From Eubacteriaceae bacterium UBA1433 (lineage in GTDB: Bacteria; Bacillota; Clostridia; Eubacteriales; UBA1433), in contig DCTT01000023.1 of assembly GCA_002329295.1 (NCBI GenBank), forward strand, positions 1 to 13,104: 13,104 bases of DNA. Direction: 5' to 3'. Under the pieces are notes generated by a model. The model was not told where the DNA came from. It saw only the letters and a list, made by a program, of their open reading frames with translations, and made no database searches. This document shows, one piece after another, positions 1-6,412 of the stretch (positions are counted from its first letter, which is position 1; each line of letters opens with the position of its first letter). Both the position numbers and the translations under genes were made by a program.

Positions 1-480
1 GGCAAGGTAAAGGGGGAAGCGGGGTGGGTCAAGACGGACTGTGCAAGAGGAATATCCAGATGATAGAAGGAAATCCAATCGGTAACGGGAAATCAGCTCG
101 GGGATAGCGAGAACACGGAGCAGAGGGGAGGTCAAAACGGTGCAGGATATCCAAAAGGCGGAGGGAAATTCAGGCGATGATGTGATATTGAATCGGCAAG
201 GAAAGGGGGAAGCGGGGCGGGGTAGAATGGCTGCGAGAGCGGGATATGCAATCGGCAATGAGTGGTTGAGGGAGGTCAAAACGGTGCGGGATATTCAATC
301 GGCAGCGGGAAATCAATTCGGCAATAAGAGATAGGTGGTTGGGGTGGGTTAGATACGCTTGCGAGAGCGGAATATCCAAAGTGTGATGGGAAAAGGGTGG
401 TTGGGGCGGACGGGTCAAATCTGCATGGGATATCCGCTTAGCAATACGGAGGAGAGGAAATGCGGGATATCTGCTTGGCG
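1..480. repeat. degenerate interspersed short-repeat region, non-coding
   Basis: No convincing gene lies here. The stretch is built from loosely repeated blocks, and the plus strand is strongly G/A-rich. The core block GGATATCC or a close variant recurs with atat at about 52, 147, 185, 244, 291, 372, 430 and 467. It is often preceded by GTCAAAACGGTGC or TGCGAGAGCGG and followed by CAATCGGCAA. The clearest pairs are 1-26 against 195-220 (GGCAAGG, then AAGGGGGAAGCGGGG) and 127-152 against 271-296 (GGAGGTCAAAACGGTGC, then GGATAT). Spacing between blocks is irregular (about 37 to 95), so this is neither CRISPR nor a clean minisatellite. Open frames across it are short, differ between strands and show no recognisable protein. 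Function unknown; it could be decayed repeat DNA. Confidence 0.6.
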
Positions 481-484
481 GGGG

Positions 485-532
485 AAAAGAAAAAGCACGC
501 AAAGGCTGCGGTTGCTACAGGTGTTTGCGTGC
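485..532 (-). terminator. intrinsic terminator downstream of the 716-2683 gene
   Basis: On the minus strand a perfect 9-bp inverted repeat (GCACGCAAA at 524-532 against TTTGCGTGC at 495-503, 20-nt loop) is followed at once by TTTTTCTTTT (485-494). This is the layout of a rho-independent terminator. It lies about 180 nt beyond the stop codon of the gene ending at 716 and would end its transcript with a long 3' untranslated region. Confidence 0.6.
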
Positions 533-535
533 GGT

Positions 536-655
536 TATGTGGCGGTTGTTGCGGTGGATAAAGCGGGATTATGCAAGGCGTTTTTCTGCCGATAAATTTG
601 CCGATGGGTTGTTGCGGCGGGTGAATCAGGTTTATGTAAACGGCTTTCGTGTGCA
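536..655. repeat. two degenerate ~58-nt direct repeats
   Basis: Two adjacent segments, starting near 538 and near 602, share the pattern ATG, then GGTTGTTGCGG(T/C)GG, (G/A)T(A/G)AA, GG(A/T)TTATG(C/T)AA and a G/T-rich tail. The match is clear but imperfect. They continue the repeat-rich character of 1-480 with a different core. No gene is supported here; the frames crossing it are overlaps without recognisable content. Confidence 0.4.
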
Positions 656-659
656 ACAG

Positions 660-698
660 AGCGTTTGTTTTGTTGCAAGGACGAACGCTGTTTTTTTT
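660..698 (+). terminator. plus-strand intrinsic terminator without an assigned gene
   Basis: AGCGTTTGT (660-668) can pair with ACGAACGCT (681-689) as a 9-bp stem with one G-U pair, and eight T residues follow at 691-698. The orientation is plus, so it faces the gene ending at 716 and would stop transcripts arriving from the left. No plus-strand gene was recognised upstream inside the window. Confidence 0.55.
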
Positions 699-715
699 GA
701 TTGCTTTCGCAGGCG

Positions 716-2683
716 TTACTCGGAAGGGTCGGGTTTCGGAATTTGGCGCGCACACGGAACCGCAACCTGGCATTTGCCGCATCCGTATCGGGGGCGGTTT
801 TCTTCCAGTACGCTCATTAAAAACGCCAGACATTTTTCGTGATTTTTGCCCTCTTCGACGGTAATGGCGCCCGCCGGACAATTGTCGGCGCAAAGGGAGC
901 AATTTGTGCAATATTCGTATATTTGCGTGTACGGCCGTGTGTCTGTTGTGAAAACGGCGTCCGTAATCAAGCTTCCGAATCTGCCGCAGGCGCCTCTTTT
1001 CGTAATCAGATTCTTCGACAAGCCGAAAGTTCCGAGCCCGCAGACAAAGGCGATGTGTCTTTCGGACCAAAGGCTCGAAAAGGCGGGGCGCATTTGCCCG
1101 TTTATTTCCGTCTCTTTTGTGGAGCTCCAAAAACGTTCGGCGAGGGTCGGAACAATGGCTCTGGCACCGGAGCTTTCCAGCTTTGATTTGAGCGCTGACA
1201 TCAGCTGGTTGAGGCAGGTCTGACCTTCGTAACGGGCGTGAAGCCATTCAGGGGACGGCTGCTGCATATTGCGTGCGTTGCTTTCAACGACAGGATCGGT
1301 AAAGGGCAGGAAAAAGCTGATGACGGTTTTTGCGCCGCTGAGCCATTCTTCCGGCAAAAGAAAATGCGGTCCGATGGCCTCGAGGGACCGGAGTTTTTGA
1401 AACATTGCATCATCAGCCGCAGCGAAAGCGAAAAGCGGCTTTTCGTAGATTTTCATTCCGATGATGAACTCGTTCAGGGCTGCTTCTTTTGAAATGAAGT
1501 TATACGGGTTGGTTTGAATCCAATCGCAGGCGAATTGTTCCAAATCTTTTCGTTTTTCATCTTCATGTATTATCTGCTCGTCCCGCTCATCGGCGAGGGG
1601 AGGAGAGGGTTTCTCTGTTTCGGGCGCAATCAAAGGACTTGAGGCATCTGCTTCCTGAACTTGCGTTGGCGGTTCCTGTGTGTCGGGTGTTTCGGGCGCA
1701 GTCAAAGGACTCGGGGTATCTGCTTTTTGAACTTGCACTTGAAGTTCCTGTGTTTCGGGCGCAATCAAAGGGTCGGGTTGTGTATCCGATTCGCTTTGGT
1801 CGGCACTTTGTGCTGTTTGCAGTGTGTGTTGACGGTCGTGTGCCTCCGATGGGCTTTGGGCGTCATCCTCTGTTTTTTCGCAACTTTTAAAGCTTTTCAC
1901 CAAGGAAGAAATATCCCTTAATTCAAGCTGCATCAGTCTGATATCGCGTGTAATTTCGCGATAGATATCCTCCAACGCGTATGCAGGGGCGTACATCGAC
2001 AACCTATACTCATGGAGTTCGACTTCGCCTATTTTTTCGAGGTGGTCTAATAAAAGCTCCAACTCTTCGTGTGTGAACCAGCAATCCGTTTTCAGCCAAT
2101 AGCATGTATCCTGCTCGTCATAGGCCATTTGACGGTTTAGAAAATCATTCATTGTGGGTTTGTGTTTTTGCAGCAGGCGCGCGCAGGCAAAGTGATATTC
2201 TGTTTTTCTCGGGCTTTCATCGATGGCCGAAACAAAAACAATTCCGTATTCGTCTTTGAGTTTGACGGCAAGAACATCCCCTTCGTTGAAAAACGGCGTT
2301 TGTTTTGACGTTGCTTTCGACACTTTGGTCGGCTTGGGGTTTTTGTTTTGCAGCTGCAGTGCGAATTTATTCAAAACCTTTTGTCTTTTTGAAAAGGCTC
2401 TATCATCGATTTCATGCCAAAATTCATCGGCTCCGTTTTGGATGATTGCCAATGTTTTGTTTTTTATCTCTTCCGGCAAACGGTCTATTTTCCACAGGGA
2501 ATAGGCAAGGGCGGTCCAATAAATTTCCGTATAAAATGCATTGATGCAGTAATTTTTTTCATCTTTTAATATCGTTGCGATGATTTTGTCGATGTTTTTT
2601 CCGTCTTTGTAATTATCGACCACGTAATGATAAATATCGTGCGCCTCATCGCTGTCGATAATTTTTACGCCATCTATCGCCAT
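716..2683 (-). CDS. fusion: immunity-like N-terminal domain, Pro-rich linker, QueG-like 4Fe-4S reductase domain
   Basis: The product is 655 residues in three parts. Residues 1-125 (starting MAIDGVKIIDSDEAHD, with WTALAYSLWKIDRL near 56-69 and KRQKVLNKF near 99-107), then a segment with FNEGDVLAVKL at 132-142, resemble Firmicutes DUF4259/Imm26-type proteins. This is recalled similarity, not a search. Residues about 265-375 form a low-complexity linker with three PL(I/T)APET repeats. Residues about 380-655 match the 4Fe-4S double-cluster relatives of epoxyqueuosine reductase: IGPHFLLPEEW near 437-447, then cluster ligands C592, C595, C598, C602 and C618, C635, C638, C644. The GLGTFGLSKNLIT motif (549-561) differs from canonical QueG, so a paralogue with an unknown substrate is more likely than QueG itself. 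The ATG is preceded by GGGAGG at 5-nt spacing. The reading frame is continuous, with no sign of frameshift at the junctions. It is probably cytoplasmic and transcribed alone from its own promoter. Confidence 0.85.
   Translation of the reverse strand: MAIDGVKIIDSDEAHDIYHYVVDNYKDGKNIDKIIATILKDEKNYCINAFYTEIYWTALAYSLWKIDRLPEEIKNKTLAIIQNGADEFWHEIDDRAFSKRQKVLNKFALQLQNKNPKPTKVSKATSKQTPFFNEGDVLAVKLKDEYGIVFVSAIDESPRKTEYHFACARLLQKHKPTMNDFLNRQMAYDEQDTCYWLKTDCWFTHEELELLLDHLEKIGEVELHEYRLSMYAPAYALEDIYREITRDIRLMQLELRDISSLVKSFKSCEKTEDDAQSPSEAHDRQHTLQTAQSADQSESDTQPDPLIAPETQELQVQVQKADTPSPLTAPETPDTQEPPTQVQEADASSPLIAPETEKPSPPLADERDEQIIHEDEKRKDLEQFACDWIQTNPYNFISKEAALNEFIIGMKIYEKPLFAFAAADDAMFQKLRSLEAIGPHFLLPEEWLSGAKTVISFFLPFTDPVVESNARNMQQPSPEWLHARYEGQTCLNQLMSALKSKLESSGARAIVPTLAERFWSSTKETEINGQMRPAFSSLWSERHIAFVCGLGTFGLSKNLITKRGACGRFGSLITDAVFTTDTRPYTQIYEYCTNCSLCADNCPAGAITVEEGKNHEKCLAFLMSVLEENRPRYGCGKCQVAVPCARQIPKPDPSE
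1598..1774 (-). repeat. in-frame Pro/Gln/Glu-rich repeats in the fusion linker
   Basis: The motif PL(I/T)APET occurs three times in the protein, at residues 305-311, 326-332 and 350-356 (spacing 21 and 24). It is separated by Q/E-rich stretches such as QVQKAD and QVQEAD. The underlying DNA is repetitive as well (GTTTCGGGCGCA followed by TCAAAGG). Such a segment is probably a flexible, disordered hinge that can change length by slippage or recombination. Confidence 0.75.
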
Positions 2684-2738
2684 AAAAATCCTCCCGACAA
2701 CTTTTTGTGTTTTTACTGTTTTTTTACCGTGTAATATT

Positions 2739-2768
2739 ATTATGACATTTTTCCCCGGAAAAGGTCAA
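2739..2768 (-). promoter_or_regulatory. sigma-A type promoter of the 716-2683 gene
   Basis: On the minus strand TTGACC (2763-2768) is followed after 18 nt by CATAAT (2739-2744), five of six matches to each consensus. Transcription would begin near 2731. The ribosome binding site GGGAGG and the ATG at 2683 follow within about 50 nt. Confidence 0.5.
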
Positions 2769-2788
2769 GGAGAAATGTTTTTTCCGGG
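2754..2788. promoter_or_regulatory. 9-bp perfect inverted repeat around the -35 region
   Basis: CCCGGAAAA (2754-2762) and TTTTCCGGG (2780-2788) form a perfect inverted repeat whose left arm abuts the -35 hexamer. It could be a repressor operator. Alternatively, since T residues follow at 2790-2795, it could be a plus-strand intrinsic terminator with a 17-nt loop. The sequence alone does not decide between the two. Confidence 0.4.
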
Positions 2789-2821
2789 CTTTTTTGTGCA
2801 GGGAAAATTATTCAAGTCAAA

Positions 2822-3093
2822 TGTTTTGCCGTGCGTATGCGGGAACTACTACAAAACAAAATCAAAGTGCATGAGGAAACAAGGATCACCCCCGCGTATA
2901 CGGGAACTACGTAACGTTAGTACCACGTTACCAACCTGAATAGGGATCACTCCCGCATATGCGGGAACTACCATATCTAAAAAGGATTCTGTTACGTTCA
3001 AAAAGGATCACCCCCGCGTATGCGGGAACTACTATCACGCCCTGTAACCACTACGCCCCGTACCGGGATCACCCCCGCGTATGCGGGAAAGGC
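2822..3093 (-). CRISPR. small type I-E style CRISPR array, 5 repeats and 4 spacers
   Basis: Repeats of 28 nt lie at 2822-2849, 2883-2910, 2944-2971, 3005-3032 and 3066-3093. All four spacers are exactly 33 nt (2850-2882, 2911-2943, 2972-3004, 3033-3065). The plus-strand repeat begins GGATCACC, contains the hairpin CCCGCGTATGCGGG and ends AACTAC. The reverse complement begins GTAGTTCCC and ends GGTGATCC, as in type I-E arrays. By that family convention the array is transcribed on the minus strand with its leader at the right. The left-most repeat has lost the GGATCACC half, as expected for the leader-distal end. The right-most repeat has AGGC in place of the last four bases. The middle repeats carry single changes (GTATACGGG; CTCCCGCATATG). 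No cas gene is in the window. Confidence 0.92.
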
Positions 3094-3189
3094 GCAAATA
3101 TTTTTTCCTTTTTTGTTGTATACCCCTGCTCAAAGCCTGAGTAAGGGTTACACAGCTTTTTTAAAATCACCTAGCATCAAGCTGAAAAG
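3094..3189 (-). promoter_or_regulatory. probable CRISPR leader, AT-rich
   Basis: If the array runs on the minus strand, this stretch is directly upstream of its first repeat. It is AT-rich, with runs of A and T near 3100-3116 and 3157-3167, as leaders usually are. It also holds an imperfect hairpin (CCCT-CTCA paired with TGAG-AGGG, about 3123-3147). No clear -35/-10 pair was identified, so the assignment rests on position and composition. It is also the 3' flank of the gene ending at 3190. Confidence 0.4.
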
Positions 3190-4035
3190 CTATTGGTCGC
3201 TGACGAATTCAACGATTACGATTTCGGGTCTGTTATTGAATCGGACAGGGAGGATGCTGTTGCCGATGCCCCGGCTGACAATCATCGTCGTATGGTTTTC
3301 TGTGTATTTTCCGGCATCGTATTTTGGAAAAAAGCCTTGGTTGGGTGCTGCAATTCCGCCGATAAAGGGCAGTCGGATCTGCCCGCCGTGGGCGTGGCCG
3401 CTAAGTACCAAATCGATGTTTTCGGACACATAGGCATCGAAGGCTTCCGGCCTGTGAGAGAGCAATATGCAGTAATCTTCTGTCAGGTTCATTGCTGCGA
3501 GGTTGTTTTTTACAATGCTTTGCGATACGCAAAAGTCAGTGTCGGCAAAATCCGGATCGCATAGACCGACAAGCTGTATTTGAAAATGTTCTTTCGTCAG
3601 GGTTACCGCCCTGTTGTGGAGGACGATGACGCCGGCGTCAAGCAGTTTTTTCTCTAATTGCTGATATTGTTCGCCAATCAGCGCCTCGTGGTTGCCTGTT
3701 ACAAAGTAACAAGGCGCGATTTTGACAAGGTTTTCAGCGAGACTGCCCGCCTGCTCGATATTTGTCTTGCGTGAATCTATAAAATCTCCGGTGATGGCAA
3801 TGATATCCGGCTGTTCCTGTTTAATAAGAGCAATCAGCGTTTCGTTGTTTTTTCCGAATTCGGCATTGTGTACATCGGACAGTACCGCAATTTTACAGTG
3901 ATAAAATGCTGCGGGGAGGCTGCTGCTTTCAACCTGATAGTGTGTAATGCCGACCGTGATATTGCCCCAAACAATCCATATACAAAACAGCATAAACAGG
4001 ATGAACAGGGCGATGCGCTTTAATTTTCTTTTCAT
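3190..4035 (-). CDS. membrane-anchored metallophosphoesterase (calcineurin-like, YkuE/YaeI type)
   Basis: The product is 281 residues. It starts with a basic tip and one hydrophobic helix (residues 7-23), which places the catalytic domain outside the membrane. All metallophosphoesterase signatures are present in order: LSDVHN with D54 and H56, ITGDFID with D84, TGNHE with N115 and H116, LLSHRPE with H194, and SGHAHGGQIRLP with H214 and H216. These bind the dinuclear metal centre that hydrolyses phosphate esters. The length and the GHAHGGQ ending fit the YkuE/YaeI group, whose known members act on lipid-like phosphates; the substrate here is unknown. The ATG at 4035 was chosen because AGGAA lies 7 nt upstream. 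A TTG 18 nt earlier has no binding site. The gene stands alone between the CRISPR array and a hydrolase gene. Confidence 0.9.
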   Translation of the reverse strand: MKRKLKRIALFILFMLFCIWIVWGNITVGITHYQVESSSLPAAFYHCKIAVLSDVHNAEFGKNNETLIALIKQEQPDIIAITGDFIDSRKTNIEQAGSLAENLVKIAPCYFVTGNHEALIGEQYQQLEKKLLDAGVIVLHNRAVTLTKEHFQIQLVGLCDPDFADTDFCVSQSIVKNNLAAMNLTEDYCILLSHRPEAFDAYVSENIDLVLSGHAHGGQIRLPFIGGIAAPNQGFFPKYDAGKYTENHTTMIVSRGIGNSILPVRFNNRPEIVIVEFVSDQ

Positions 4036-4067
4036 AAAAACATTCCTGTACAAAGTCTGATTTGTTT

Positions 4068-4102
4068 TGTCGCATAATCGACCGTTTTTTGTTTAAGCGA
4101 CA
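4068..4102. promoter_or_regulatory. inverted repeat upstream of the phosphoesterase gene
   Basis: TGTCGC (4068-4073) and GCGACA (4097-4102) form a 6-bp perfect inverted repeat 33 to 67 nt upstream of the ATG at 4035, where a promoter or operator would be expected. No good -35/-10 pair is visible. TTTGTCGCA also occurs in the shared element near 5600 and 8280, which may be chance. Confidence 0.25.
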
Positions 4103-4112
4103 CAGCATAGTT

Positions 4113-4162
4113 GCCTTTTACGTTGGCAAAAGGGCTGAAACCCCGCTATCAATGCAGGGTTT
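4113..4162. terminator. two adjacent hairpins after the hydrolase stop
   Basis: GCCTTTT (4113-4119) pairs with AAAAGGGC (4128-4135) with a bulge, and AAACCCCGC (4138-4146) pairs with GCAGGGTTT (4154-4162) as a 9-bp stem with one G-U pair. They lie about 80-130 nt beyond the minus-strand stop at 4245 and may end that transcript. T-runs are short in both directions, so the call is tentative. A 12-bp perfect palindrome, ATCATCGATGAT, sits nearby at 4206-4217. Confidence 0.35.
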
Positions 4163-4244
4163 TGCTTTCAATCAATCCGTCGCATCGGCAAATTGCAAAC
4201 ACGACATCATCGATGATTTATAAACTGTTCGCTTGCACGAAACA

Positions 4245-5390
4245 TTATTTGTCCGGTACAAATGTGCCTGTTTCCACCTGTTCTTTGAAAAGGAGAACGG
4301 CCTCCGTAAATTGTTTGGGGCAGTCTGCGTGTATGTCGTGCATGGAGTCAAAACCCGTTATATATCGGCTGTTGGGTATCAGGCTGCATACTCTGTCGGC
4401 GTCCTCTCTGCTCATGGCCGAAAGCAGCAAGCCGTTTTCGTCATAATAATCGGGCGCCGTTTCCTTGCTCGGGTTTACCTGCATGACGAGGGTGGGTGCT
4501 TTGATGTTTTGAAGGGTTTTTTCCTGGTCAAAGCCGTCAAACCAGGAAAAATCAAAGAAGCTGTCTCCGAAATACAAATCGTAGTTGCCGGTGCCGTCTT
4601 GCAGATTGCGTGTAAGTTCAAATATTGCGTTTGTGCCGAGCTCCGGCGGATAAAACCACAGGCGCGGAATTTCTCCGGGGTGCTTTTTCATGTATTTGAG
4701 CGCAGGATTTTTGACGGCCTTGTCCCACAGGTCGTCTCCGTGCTTGTTGATGAGCTCTTTCATAGGGTCATGGAGCAGGCTGTAATGTGTGAAATTGTCT
4801 ATTTCTTGCTGGTTCAGGAAATCATGGATAACGACAAAGCCTTTGTAGGCGAAGGTGTTTTTTGCCCTGTCCGGTTCGGTGGAAAAAAACGGCCCGTCTT
4901 CAAGGATAAGCCCGATAACGTTTTCGGAATTGTTGGCGCCGAGCCATGCGGCAAGCAGTGCGCCTGAAGAATGCCCCGAAACATAGCAAGGCTGTTTGAT
5001 CACATAATCCATAAACCAAATCAAATCCTGCCCGATGATCGTCGCCTTGTATTTTGCGGTATCCTTGCCGGATTTGCCGTGCCCGTAACAATCCACGGCA
5101 AAAATATGAAATTCCTTCGACAAGTCCGGCAAAACCTTGGCATAGTCCTGCCAGGAGGTCTGTTGCCCGTGCAGCAAAAGAAGCGGCGGCCCGTTGGATG
5201 GCCCCTCGCCGTAGTTCAGTATAGAGCCGTCCTCCAAAACCGCTTGTTTTTCTGTAAAGCCGAGTTTTTCGCCGGTCTTGTTCATGAAGTTTTCGTTGAT
5301 ATAGTCGTAATGTAAATTTCTGTAAGCAAAAATGACAACGACAACAGTCAGCAAAACGATCAATGTCAGTATGACTTTTAACGCTTTCAA
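4245..5390 (-). CDS. membrane-anchored alpha/beta hydrolase
   Basis: The product is 381 residues. A hydrophobic helix (about residues 5-23) anchors it, with the hydrolase domain probably outside the cell. The alpha/beta hydrolase landmarks are LLLLHGQQTSW (HG at 74-75, oxyanion hole), CYGHGKSG (102-109), the nucleophile elbow GHSSG with S141, and SMHDIH near 350-354 providing the catalytic histidine (most likely H351). The acidic residue would lie after the strand APTLVMQV (298-305), but which one is not clear. The substrate is unknown: lipase, esterase and peptidase relatives all share this fold. The start is TTG at 5390, because AGGAGG (5397-5402) sits 6 nt ahead of it. A GTG 21 nt further upstream would put that AGGAGG inside the coding region. 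Confidence 0.88.
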   Translation of the reverse strand: MKALKVILTLIVLLTVVVVIFAYRNLHYDYINENFMNKTGEKLGFTEKQAVLEDGSILNYGEGPSNGPPLLLLHGQQTSWQDYAKVLPDLSKEFHIFAVDCYGHGKSGKDTAKYKATIIGQDLIWFMDYVIKQPCYVSGHSSGALLAAWLGANNSENVIGLILEDGPFFSTEPDRAKNTFAYKGFVVIHDFLNQQEIDNFTHYSLLHDPMKELINKHGDDLWDKAVKNPALKYMKKHPGEIPRLWFYPPELGTNAIFELTRNLQDGTGNYDLYFGDSFFDFSWFDGFDQEKTLQNIKAPTLVMQVNPSKETAPDYYDENGLLLSAMSREDADRVCSLIPNSRYITGFDSMHDIHADCPKQFTEAVLLFKEQVETGTFVPDK

Positions 5391-5396
5391 TAGATT

Positions 5397-5402
5397 CCTC
5401 CT
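5397..5402 (-). promoter_or_regulatory. ribosome binding site fixing a TTG start
   Basis: A perfect AGGAGG on the minus strand lies 6 nt before TTG at 5388-5390. It is the deciding evidence for the short form of the hydrolase. Confidence 0.7.
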
Positions 5403-5582
5403 CTTATGCACTGCGATATCAGATGATTCGGCGCTTTCTGTGATAAAAAATACATATACAGGAATGATTTTCTTATCTGTATCTATATCTTACATCGGTC
5501 GCATCCGTTTTTGAACAGTTATCTTTGTAAAAGTTTTGAAACTTCGTTGCAGGCTTTTTTCGTTACAGCACTTGTTTGACGA
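5403..5582. other. AT-rich intergenic region upstream of the hydrolase
   Basis: This 180-nt stretch should hold the promoter of the hydrolase starting at 5390, but no strong -35/-10 pair was found. It contains a near-palindrome, AAGTTTTGAAACTT (5531-5544). No gene is visible on either strand. Confidence 0.4.
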
Positions 5583-5626
5583 GGTTTTTGTAATATCGAG
5601 TGCGACAAAGGGGGTTGTTATTTATA
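5583..5626 (-). repeat. shared 3'-flank element, copy 1
   Basis: Reading the minus strand from the stop of the gene at 5627, the order is AATAACA, a C-rich block, TTTGTCGCACTC, ATTA and CAAAAACC. The same blocks in the same order follow the stop of the gene at 8300 (copy 2 at 8261-8299). TTTGTCGCACTC is identical in both copies. Function unknown. Confidence 0.5.
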
Positions 5627-6298
5627 TTACCAAACAAAGGGGATCAAACGATATTTGACCTTTTGTTGATATTCGCAATAGCCGTCAAGTTCTTTTTCAA
5701 GGAGTTGTTCTTCGTTTTTTATTCTCTTTACGATAAGAAAAGGGTAGATGAGAAAAATGAAAAATGAATTGAGGGAACCCAATATAAGCGGTGCGGACAA
5801 AAACAAAAGCAAGGCAGCGCTATACATCGGATGCCTTACGATGCCGTATAGTCCCGTGTCGATCACCTTTTGGTTTTGCTGCACTTCCACGGTACGGCTG
5901 AGGTAGGCGTTTTCTCTCAATACTTCTGCATAAACAAGATAAGCGAGCAGGAATATGACCGAGGCGCTGATTGCAACGCCTTTGGGCAATGTGTACCACG
6001 CAAAACGATGTCCGAGTCCGGCCACGACAAAACCGGCAAACAACACAAGAGCGCTCAATGTTACGACAAGGCGCTGTTCGTTCTGTTTTTCTTTCGCATC
6101 GAGGCGTTTTTTTAACAATGCCGGATTTTTGCACATCATGACGATGCCCGCAAAGAGCATCGGCACAAACAAAACGCCGAGAAACAGCCAGCCATAAAAG
6201 AATGAAAAAGTACCTGCGGGTAAAAAAATCAACAAACCGACGAAAACAACGCCGAACAAAAATTTTGTTACTGCTTTTATGAATAATTTCGTTGTCAT
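5627..6298 (-). CDS. ICMT-like membrane methyltransferase family protein
   Basis: The product is 223 residues and largely hydrophobic, with likely membrane helices near 12-29, 33-53, 78-96, 107-125 and 160-188. Near the C-terminus it has the family signature GLYGIVRHPMYSAALL (149-164), then NEEQLLEKELDGYCEY (195-210) and RLIPFVW at the end. This layout is that of the isoprenylcysteine carboxyl methyltransferase/phospholipid methyltransferase group, where RHP and the following E and Y residues bind S-adenosylmethionine. Bacteria lack prenylated CaaX proteins, so the true substrate is unknown; a lipid or small isoprenoid is plausible. The ATG is preceded by AAAGAGG at about 8-nt spacing. It stands as a single gene between the RhuM remnant and the shared 3'-flank element. 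Confidence 0.85.
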   Translation of the reverse strand: MTTKLFIKAVTKFLFGVVFVGLLIFLPAGTFSFFYGWLFLGVLFVPMLFAGIVMMCKNPALLKKRLDAKEKQNEQRLVVTLSALVLFAGFVVAGLGHRFAWYTLPKGVAISASVIFLLAYLVYAEVLRENAYLSRTVEVQQNQKVIDTGLYGIVRHPMYSAALLLFLSAPLILGSLNSFFIFLIYPFLIVKRIKNEEQLLEKELDGYCEYQQKVKYRLIPFVW

Positions 6299-6412
6299 GA
6301 CAAGGCCTCTTTCATTTTGAGTTGCTATATTTTATCGCTCGTTCCGGTTTTCTTTGCTATACTTCTTCGTTTCCTTTTCTATCGCTTTTATTGTTTCCAA
6401 ATAGGTTTTTTT
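6299..6412 (-). other. region after the RhuM remnant, possible decayed coding tail
   Basis: Beyond the RhuM stop the same frame continues open for about 26 codons (KKTYLETIKAIEKE, then a lysine-rich stretch) before another stop. This hints that the TAG is a recent truncation or that a junction lies here. It also covers the upstream region of the gene starting at 6298; TAAAAT is a possible -10, without a good -35. Confidence 0.3.

Noticed and set aside
1..480. Second CRISPR array
   Set aside because: Repeat blocks are degenerate and spacing varies widely, unlike the uniform 28/33 pattern at 2822-3093.
170..502. Minus-strand open frame of 110 codons with repeated Pro-rich peptide phrases
   Set aside because: The phrases follow the DNA repeats at spacings that are not multiples of three, and no start signal or family is recognisable.
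438..1247. Minus-strand open frame of 269 codons overlapping the fusion gene
   Set aside because: It is the shadow of the QueG-like domain in another frame; the real frame carries all the cluster cysteines.
716..1560. Calling the fusion gene queG
   Set aside because: The domain is related, but the motif around residues 549-561 departs from canonical QueG and the N-terminal fusion is not found in that enzyme.
4036..4053. Upstream TTG start for the metallophosphoesterase
   Set aside because: No binding site precedes it, while AGGAA is well placed for the ATG at 4035.
5598..5610. TTTGTCGCA as a Spo0A box
   Set aside because: The Spo0A core is TGTCGAA; here the motif reads TGTCGCA in all copies, so the match is not good enough.
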